From Streptomyces narbonensis (lineage in GTDB: Bacteria; Actinomycetota; Actinomycetes; Streptomycetales; Streptomycetaceae), in contig NZ_BMSF01000012.1 in NCBI RefSeq assembly GCF_014649015.1, positions 62,001 through 126,000 on the forward strand: a stretch of DNA of 64,000 bases, in the 5' to 3' direction. Under the pieces are notes generated by a model. It did not search any database and was not told the DNA's origin. It was given only the letters and a program-made list of their open reading frames with translations. Below, piece by piece: positions 58,991-64,000 of this stretch. How positions within the stretch are numbered: the stretch's first letter is position 1; every line of letters starts with the position of its first letter. The position numbers and the translations under genes are program-made.

Positions 58991-60214
58991 CGGGGAGACC
59001 GTGGCGGCCGGAGGCGCCCAGCGGCGGGTGCGCGCCGGGGCGGACGAGACGCCGTAGTCCTTCCTGAGGTGCTCCGGGATGGCGTAGTGCATGACGCGTC
59101 CGCGGGTGAGGGAGGACAGTTCGAGGACGGTGGTGAGGTGGCCGAGACGGTCCAGGGCCCAGGCACCCAGTGGGGAGCTGTCCTCGATGCTCTCCAGGAC
59201 GCCGAGGAGGTGGGGGACGGACTTGACGAGGGTGTCCCAGCGGGTGCGGGGCACGTCGAGCCAGTCGGCGCAGGTGTCGCCGACGAGGTAGCGGATGAGC
59301 GCGGACACGATCGGGTCGAAGAGGGTGCCGGGCACGATCTCCTCGTAGAGATCGATCAGTTGGCGTGTCAGATGGGACCCCTCGGGGGAGGGCCCCATGT
59401 GGCGGATCATGTACAGGTCGAGGAAGCCCCGCCCCTCGTCGAGGGTCTTCGGCACGGCCTCCTGGTCGACGCCCAGCATGGCGCCGACCACGCGCCAGGC
59501 GTAGTAGTAGGCGTCGGCGCCCTCGGAGGTCATGTGGATGCCGAGGCGGTGCAGGCTGTCGAGGACGAGCATGGAGAAGAACATCTGCCCGCCGATCATG
59601 TCCTCCTGGCAGATCGGCACCCCCGACGCCGCCGCGTCCCAGCGGTTCTCGCGCGTGAGGTGGTGGCGGATGGAGGCGTGCAGCAGCCGGACCTTCTGCG
59701 CGGCGGGGATGAACCGGCTGCCGGCCTCGAAGGCGTCGGGCTGCATCAGGTAGACGGTGAACTGCCCGGTCTCCGCCATGCGCTTGGACGGGTAGCTCAG
59801 TCCGTGCGTCGCCGACAGCAGCTTCGCCACGTGCGGGACGAGGTAGCAGGCGGGCATGGAGGCGAAGGACAGCGCGGTGGAGATGTGCACGTTGTTGTCG
59901 ATGAAGAACAGCCGGGCCTTCTCCATCTCCCCCCAGTCCACCCAGGACGGCGGGGTGCTCGTCGCGTGGAGGTACTCCCGGGCGACGTCGGGCAGCCCGT
60001 CGGGGAGCGGCGCGCCGGCCGTGGAGACGTACCGCATCAGGGTGTTGAACGTGCCGACCTCGCCCCGCTCGAAGAGCGTGGCGACCGTGGCGTCGGCGAG
60101 TTCGTCGCCGGCCCGCCGCAGGGCGTCCATCGACGCCTCGGTCCGGAGCTCGGGAGGGGTGGCGGGAGGGGTCACGGGTGGAGGGGTCGCGGGCGGAGGC
60201 GTGGGCGGGGTCAT
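58988..60214 (-). CDS. MpaB/DUF2236-family oxygenase-like protein
   Basis: A 408-residue all-helical protein of the DUF2236 family (ER-bound oxygenase MpaB, related to latex-clearing protein). The pattern GTFNTLMRYVSTAGAPLPDGLPDVAREYLHAT and the His-rich helix KVRLLHASIRHHL fit the heme/metal-binding core. No signal peptide. The N-terminal ~22 residues are Pro/Thr repeats. It probably carries out oxidative cleavage or oxygenation of a lipophilic, perhaps isoprenoid, molecule; the neighbouring polyprenyl synthase supports this. The minus-strand group continues at 60238 with only 23 bp between. Confidence 0.88.
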   Translation of the reverse strand: MTPPTPPPATPPPVTPPATPPELRTEASMDALRRAGDELADATVATLFERGEVGTFNTLMRYVSTAGAPLPDGLPDVAREYLHATSTPPSWVDWGEMEKARLFFIDNNVHISTALSFASMPACYLVPHVAKLLSATHGLSYPSKRMAETGQFTVYLMQPDAFEAGSRFIPAAQKVRLLHASIRHHLTRENRWDAAASGVPICQEDMIGGQMFFSMLVLDSLHRLGIHMTSEGADAYYYAWRVVGAMLGVDQEAVPKTLDEGRGFLDLYMIRHMGPSPEGSHLTRQLIDLYEEIVPGTLFDPIVSALIRYLVGDTCADWLDVPRTRWDTLVKSVPHLLGVLESIEDSSPLGAWALDRLGHLTTVLELSSLTRGRVMHYAIPEHLRKDYGVSSAPARTRRWAPPAATVSP

Positions 60215-60237
60215 GGGACAGGGCTCCTTGTTCTCCG

Positions 60238-61293
60238 TCAGGAACGGCGGGCCGCCGCCGAGTGCGCCAGGGCGGTGAGCGCGGCGGCGGGCGGCGCGGG
60301 CAGGTTCAGTGCGTCGAGGGCGCGGAGGGCCTCCTCGACCCGCGCGGTGATCATCGCCTCGACCCGGTCGGGCGCCTTCAGCCGTCGCATCAGCGCGCGT
60401 ACGGCATCCAGCGCTTCCCCGTCGGGGCGGGGCCGGCCGAGCAGGTCGCGCAGGCGACCGCGCTCCTCGTCCCCGGCGAGCCGCCAGGTCTCCTCGAGCA
60501 GCGCCGTGGGGCGCCGGCCGTGGACGTCGTCGGCGCCTGCCTTGCCGGTGGTCTCCGGGTCTCCGAAGAGGCCGAGCAGGTCGTCCCGCAGTTGGAAGGC
60601 CTCACCGAGCGGCAGCCCGTAGGCGGAGTACCCCTCGCGCAGTCGGCGGCCTGCACCCGCCAGTGCTCCGCCGATCAACAGCGGCTGCTCGACGGTGTAC
60701 TTGGCGGTCTTGTAGCGGATCACCTTCAGCGAGGCCGCCGTGTCCGGGGCGGCGCCGGTGTGCAGGATCTCCAGGCACTCGCCGGCGATCAGGTCCCGGG
60801 CCAGCGCCGCCCAGAGCGGACGGGCCCGGCCGAGGTAGGCGGCCGGGACTCCGCTGGTGACGAACAGCTGGCCGGCGAGCGACATGAGCAGGTCCCCGAC
60901 GAGCATCGCCAGCGACCGGGCGCCGGCGGCGGGCCGCGGGTGGTGCCCCACGGCGTCGCGCAGGGCCAGGTGTGGGGTGGGCCGGCCGTGGCGCAGCGGA
61001 CTGTCGTCGATGAGGTCGTCGTGGACGACGGCCGCCGCGTGCACGATCTCCATCGAGGCCGCCGCCCGCAGCAGCGCCTCGCTGTCGGGCTGACCCACCG
61101 CGCGCCAGCCCCAGTAGCAGAAGGCCGCGCGCAGCCGCTTGCCGTCCGCGACCGCCGCCTCCAGCTGTCCGGCCACGGGGCCCAGCGCGGGGTCGACCGC
61201 CGACAGCAGGTCGGCCTCCTCGGAGACGTACCGCCGGAGCACGTCGTCGACGCGTGTCTTGAAGGCGGCCGGCTCCCAGCGCTCAGCCGTCAT
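60238..61293 (-). CDS. Polyprenyl diphosphate synthase
   Basis: A 351-residue trans-prenyltransferase. First Asp-rich motif HDDLIDDS (D92-D96), second region QLRDDLLGLFGD (DDxxG variant), and KxxxRP-like GKRLRAAF (residue ~51). It condenses isopentenyl diphosphate with an allylic diphosphate; the residue before the first motif (AAAVVHDD) would set chain length, most likely C20. Its start overlaps the end of the small helical gene by 11 bp. With the DUF2236 gene it forms a short isoprenoid-type group. Confidence 0.93.
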   Translation of the reverse strand: MTAERWEPAAFKTRVDDVLRRYVSEEADLLSAVDPALGPVAGQLEAAVADGKRLRAAFCYWGWRAVGQPDSEALLRAAASMEIVHAAAVVHDDLIDDSPLRHGRPTPHLALRDAVGHHPRPAAGARSLAMLVGDLLMSLAGQLFVTSGVPAAYLGRARPLWAALARDLIAGECLEILHTGAAPDTAASLKVIRYKTAKYTVEQPLLIGGALAGAGRRLREGYSAYGLPLGEAFQLRDDLLGLFGDPETTGKAGADDVHGRRPTALLEETWRLAGDEERGRLRDLLGRPRPDGEALDAVRALMRRLKAPDRVEAMITARVEEALRALDALNLPAPPAAALTALAHSAAARRS

Positions 61294-61561
61294 GGCCGGC
61301 CCGCCGGGCCAGCACGTGCCGGGCGAGGACCTCCAGGTGTGCCGGTGGCGGCGAGGCGTATCTGTCGAGCAGGAGACGGCCGCGCGCCTCCAGGTCCCGC
61401 TCGGCCTCCGCCGCGACCTCGGCGGCGTCCGAGCGCCTCAACAGGCCCCGTACGAGCCCGAGTCCCGTACTCACCGTGCTCACCGCCAGGTCCGCGAGCC
61501 CCGCCGCCAGCAGCACCGCCCGCTCGTCCAGGCCCTCGCGGGGTCCCGCTTCCCTCGTCAC
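61283..61561 (-). CDS. Small helical protein coupled to the polyprenyl synthase
   Basis: A 92-residue protein, unknown function. Predicted helices: hydrophobic/amphipathic LLAAGLADLAVSTVSTGLGLVRGLL, then charged RSDAAEVAAEAERDLEARGRLLLDR. It may bind membranes or a lipid product. Its stop lies 11 bp inside the polyprenyl synthase start, so translational coupling is likely. Confidence 0.65.
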   Translation of the reverse strand: MTREAGPREGLDERAVLLAAGLADLAVSTVSTGLGLVRGLLRRSDAAEVAAEAERDLEARGRLLLDRYASPPPAHLEVLARHVLARRAGHDG

Positions 61562-61665
61562 ACCGCTCCCCCACCCGCGGCACGTCCCGGCCGCACGATC
61601 GCTGTCACTCCCCCCAGGCTCGCGCCGGACCGGCGGGCACGGCAGGTGAACTCACCAACGAGTGA

Positions 61666-62721
61666 TCATCTCGCTGGAACGTACGAGTCCGCCGCGCCGG
61701 CCTCCGCGGGGGCGCGGTTCCACTCCATCCGCGACCACGGCAGCGCCAGCTCGCTGCGGTCGGTCACGTCGCGGGGGGCGAGGGCCGCGAGGGGCGCCGC
61801 CTCGCGGTGGCGGGCGTAGACGGTGTCGACGTAGCGGTGGCCGGTGTCGGCGGCGATGAAGAGGACCGTGCGCCCGGGGGTGCGCTCGCGTTCGTGGCGG
61901 GCGGCGAGGTAGCCGGCCCCGGTCGAGAGTCCCGCGAAGACGGCGTGCCGGCGCAGCAGGTCGACGCTGCCGGCCAGGGCCGCGTCGAAGGAGATCCAGT
62001 GCAGGGTGTCGTACAGCTCGTGGGAGACGTTCCCGAAGGGGATGGAGCTGCCGATCCCGGCGATGATGATCTCGGGGTCGGAGACGTGCTCGGCGCCGAA
62101 GGTGACACTGCCGTACGGCTGGACGCCGACGAGCCGGACATCGGCCGGGCCGCCCGGGGCGGCGCGCAGGTAGCGGGCCAGGGCTCCGGTCGAGGCGCCC
62201 GAGCCGACCCCGCCGACGACGGTGAGCCCGGCGGTCCCGTCCGGGCCGGCCGCTCGGGTCGCCTCCCGGATCCGGTCGGCGATCGCGCGGTAGCCGAGGT
62301 AGTGGATGTCGTCGTGGTACTGCCGCATCCAGTGGTACTCGGGGTGTTCGGCGAGGATCTCGTGGATCCGCTCGACGCGCCGCTTCTGGTCGAGCTTGAG
62401 GTCGCTGCACGGCTCCATCTGCTCCAACGTCGCTCCGAGCACGGCGAGTTGGGTGCGCAGGGTGTGGTCCACGGTGGTCGAGCCGACGATGTGACAGCGC
62501 ATTCCGTACCGGTGGCAGGCCAGGGCGAGGGCGTACGCGTAGATGCCGCTGGAGCTGTCCAGGAGGGTGTCCCCGCGGCGTACGGTGCCGGTGTCCAGGA
62601 GGTGGCGTACCGCCGCGAGCGCGGAGACCACCTTCATCGTCTCAAAGCGCAGGCAGACGAGCCGGTCGTCGAGACGTATCAGGTCCGGCCGGCCGATCGA
62701 CTCCGCGATGTGCTGGTCCAT
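61666..62721 (-). CDS. Cysteine-synthase-like PLP enzyme (fold type II)
   Basis: A 351-residue enzyme. PLP lysine in RFETMKVVS (K30), SSSGIYAYALALA in place of the SSGNxG loop, and phosphate-binding GGVGSGASTGAL (~168-179). This is the cysteine synthase/cystathionine beta-synthase branch, with changed loops, so a beta-replacement on a phospho- or acetyl-amino acid with an unusual nucleophile is expected. Its ATG at 62721 has AAGGAG upstream and lies 80 bp inside the end of the GHMP kinase gene. The combination suggests the kinase makes the activated O-phospho-amino acid that this enzyme uses (as in diaminopropionate/diaminobutyrate pathways; inferred). Confidence 0.88.
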   Translation of the reverse strand: MDQHIAESIGRPDLIRLDDRLVCLRFETMKVVSALAAVRHLLDTGTVRRGDTLLDSSSGIYAYALALACHRYGMRCHIVGSTTVDHTLRTQLAVLGATLEQMEPCSDLKLDQKRRVERIHEILAEHPEYHWMRQYHDDIHYLGYRAIADRIREATRAAGPDGTAGLTVVGGVGSGASTGALARYLRAAPGGPADVRLVGVQPYGSVTFGAEHVSDPEIIIAGIGSSIPFGNVSHELYDTLHWISFDAALAGSVDLLRRHAVFAGLSTGAGYLAARHERERTPGRTVLFIAADTGHRYVDTVYARHREAAPLAALAPRDVTDRSELALPWSRMEWNRAPAEAGAADSYVPAR

Positions 62722-63760
62722 TCCGGAGCTCCTTGGTGGTGGTGTCGGTCGTGGGGGTCGTGAAGGTGCGGGTGGCGGGGATCCCGTGGGCCGCCAGGGC
62801 GCGCAGACAGCCGTGGACGCGGCGCCGCACGCCCGGCGCCGCCGGGTCGAGGAGCACGCCCGCCACCGCGCCGCTGTGCGCGATCTGCACGCCCACCGCC
62901 CCGACGCGGCGGGCGATGCCGGTCAGGGCGTCGAACTCGGGGTGTCCGAGCACCTGTTGGCCGCGTCGGGCGCTGGCAGTGGCGACCTCGCCCAGCAGGG
63001 CGGCGTCGCCGGTCGCCACGGCGAGTCGCAGTCGCGCGCGCAGCCGCTCGTAGGCGCGTACGTCGTCGGCGTCGGGTTCGGACGCGCGCAGGGCGAGCGT
63101 GTCCACGGGCGCCCCGCCGCCGAGCACGCACCCCACCACGACCAGCGGCGGCAGTGAGGGGCCGAGGGCTTCCAGGACCCGGCCCTCCCGCTGGGCGAAG
63201 AGCACGGGGCCGCCTCCGTCCAGCATCAGCGGATCGCAGGCGGTCTCGGCGCGGACCGCCAGGCGGGCGACCGTCCCGGGTGACAGGCACGCACCGTACG
63301 AGTCCGCGACCGCGCGGATCGCGGCGATGACGTCGCTGGTGGAACTGCCCATGCCCAGCCCCACCGGGATCTCACCGGTGAGGCGCAACTCCCCGCCGCA
63401 GGGCGGCTGTCCGGCCCGTTCAGCGCACGCGGCCACGGCGAGGGCCGCGGCCCGCGCGGCCTTGCTCCGGCCGGCCGGGACGACGGTGAGCGCCTCGGGC
63501 GGCGTGCCGGGGGCGCGGACGAACTCGGCGCCACTGCCCGGTCCGGCCATGGGGAGGGTGACCAGTCCGGCGCACCGCCGTCCGTCGTCATCGAGGAAGA
63601 CGCCTTGGAGGATCTCGCCGTGGTGACAGAGGGCGGACCCGGCACCGGTGACGGTGACGGCGCCGGTGACGGTGACAGCGCCGGTGACGGTGACAGCGCC
63701 GGTGACGGTGCCGGCGGCACGGGAGCGAGGGTCGTGGCGGGGGCGAGCGGCGGGGATCAC
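62642..63760 (-). CDS. GHMP-family kinase (PduX-like)
   Basis: A 372-residue kinase. After a repeat-coded N-terminal tail (TVTGAVTVTGAV) the fold starts SALCHHGEILQGVF as in PduX-type L-threonine kinases. The GHMP ATP-loop is GLGMGSSTSDV. It should phosphorylate an amino-acid hydroxyl. The GTG at 63760 overlaps the upstream gene's stop by 4 bp (GTGA); no other in-frame start exists between it and the kinase fold, so the repeats are translated. The C-terminal ~25 residues overlap the PLP gene by 80 bp. Confidence 0.85.
   Translation of the reverse strand: MIPAARPRHDPRSRAAGTVTGAVTVTGAVTVTGAVTVTGAGSALCHHGEILQGVFLDDDGRRCAGLVTLPMAGPGSGAEFVRAPGTPPEALTVVPAGRSKAARAAALAVAACAERAGQPPCGGELRLTGEIPVGLGMGSSTSDVIAAIRAVADSYGACLSPGTVARLAVRAETACDPLMLDGGGPVLFAQREGRVLEALGPSLPPLVVVGCVLGGGAPVDTLALRASEPDADDVRAYERLRARLRLAVATGDAALLGEVATASARRGQQVLGHPEFDALTGIARRVGAVGVQIAHSGAVAGVLLDPAAPGVRRRVHGCLRALAAHGIPATRTFTTPTTDTTTKELRNGPAHRGVDRPAGPDTSRRPARLPAL
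63645..63716 (-). repeat. Four 18-bp repeats in the GHMP kinase gene
   Basis: Units of CCGGTGACGGTGACAGCG type (plus strand), in frame, each encoding VTGAVT-like residues. Copy number is likely to vary by slippage without breaking the frame. Confidence 0.9.
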
Positions 63761-64000
63761 GCGCCGCTCACCGTCCGATAGCGGTAGAGGACCGTCTCCT
63801 CGGCGCTGAACTGGGAGAAGGGGAAGGGTTCCGCGGAGAGCGCGGTGACACCGGAGCCGAGGAAGGCCCGGGCGACGGCGCTGCCGGTCTGCGCGTAGAC
63901 GACCAGGGGGATACCGCGGGAGCGGCAGCGGTCGAGGATCGTGTCGAACGAGCCGTTGCTCAGGGTCATTCCGGTGGCGACGACGGCCGCGGCCCGGTCG
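63757..64000 (-). CDS. Rossmann-like DUF364-type protein (partial, C-terminal end)
   Basis: Only the last ~81 residues are in the window; the gene begins beyond position 64000. They read AAAVVATGMTLSNGSFD, then a parallel beta/alpha pattern ending FSQFSAEETVLYRYRTVSGA. The VVATGMTLxNGSFD block is typical of the DUF364/heavy-metal-chelation Rossmann family. Its stop overlaps the GHMP kinase start, so it is the upstream member of that operon and may supply a metal or cofactor function. Confidence 0.7.
   Translation of the reverse strand, partial: DRAAAVVATGMTLSNGSFDTILDRCRSRGIPLVVYAQTGSAVARAFLGSGVTALSAEPFPFSQFSAEETVLYRYRTVSGA

Noticed and set aside
63645..63716. Repeats as a non-coding element before the GHMP kinase
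   Set aside because: They are 18-bp in-frame units and no start codon exists between them and the kinase fold, so they are coding.

Overview
The window is high-GC actinobacterial DNA, almost certainly from a Streptomyces chromosome. The codon usage, frequent GTG/TTG starts, a subtilisin-inhibitor-like (SSI) protein, a NodB/GT2 fusion of the MatB type, large LuxR-like (LAL) ATPases, Tat and lipoprotein secreted proteins, and rare in-frame TTA codons all point there. No phage, plasmid or insertion-sequence genes are visible. The only mobile-element signature is a short non-autonomous inverted-repeat element (MITE) at 38108-38307.

Layout. 1-3525: end of an amidohydrolase and a pntAB transhydrogenase operon. 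3726-6023: an SSI-family protease inhibitor with a TTA codon, and a DUF4246 oxygenase-like protein. 6144-15364: a striking module. A minus-strand run encodes a caspase/STAND-NTPase/beta-propeller protein, an LCAT-like lipase carrying a TTA codon, and a pentapeptide-repeat protein with a two-helix channel-like end. A gene of unknown function, weakly Nudix-like, diverges from it. 15532-19897: a secreted galactose-oxidase-like enzyme and a Tat-exported protein. 20127-27239: a membrane Ser/Thr kinase, a cell-surface glycan (MatB-like) locus with an acyltransferase, a small membrane protein, and a divergent GH16 lipoprotein. 27618-33909: an RpiR-type regulator, tRNA-Pro(GGG), an LAL-type ATPase without its DNA-binding domain, DUF309, DUF488 and a TetR regulator with a clear operator. 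34063-38043: a PAP2-type membrane enzyme, a DMT-type transporter, and an SPFH protein translationally coupled to an NAD-kinase-like protein. 38490-45089: a GNAT enzyme, a secreted subtilase with a P-domain, and a full-length LAL regulator.

45171-53924 is a second conflict-type module: a metacaspase divergent from an EndoG/NucA-type nuclease, followed by a giant protein with two P-loop NTPase modules, an effector-associated (EAD-like) domain and a trypsin domain, then a second trypsin-like protease overlapping or nearly touching it. Two independent caspase + STAND + effector assemblies within 45 kb are the main interest of this window. Both look like bacterial counterparts of NLR-type immune or programmed-death machinery; their function here is inferred from domains and gene order.

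53933-64000: a maltokinase-N-cap-like protein, a secreted class C beta-lactamase-fold protein, a cobalamin riboswitch in front of metE, a small isoprenoid-type group (MpaB/DUF2236 oxygenase, polyprenyl synthase, small helical protein), and the end of a PduX-like GHMP kinase / cysteine-synthase-like / Rossmann (DUF364-like) operon that probably makes a modified amino acid.

GC-rich palindromic tandem repeats lie across stop codons at three places (32730, 39351, 45074). Start positions are chosen from Shine-Dalgarno spacing, overlaps and domain limits; where they are doubtful the entry says so.
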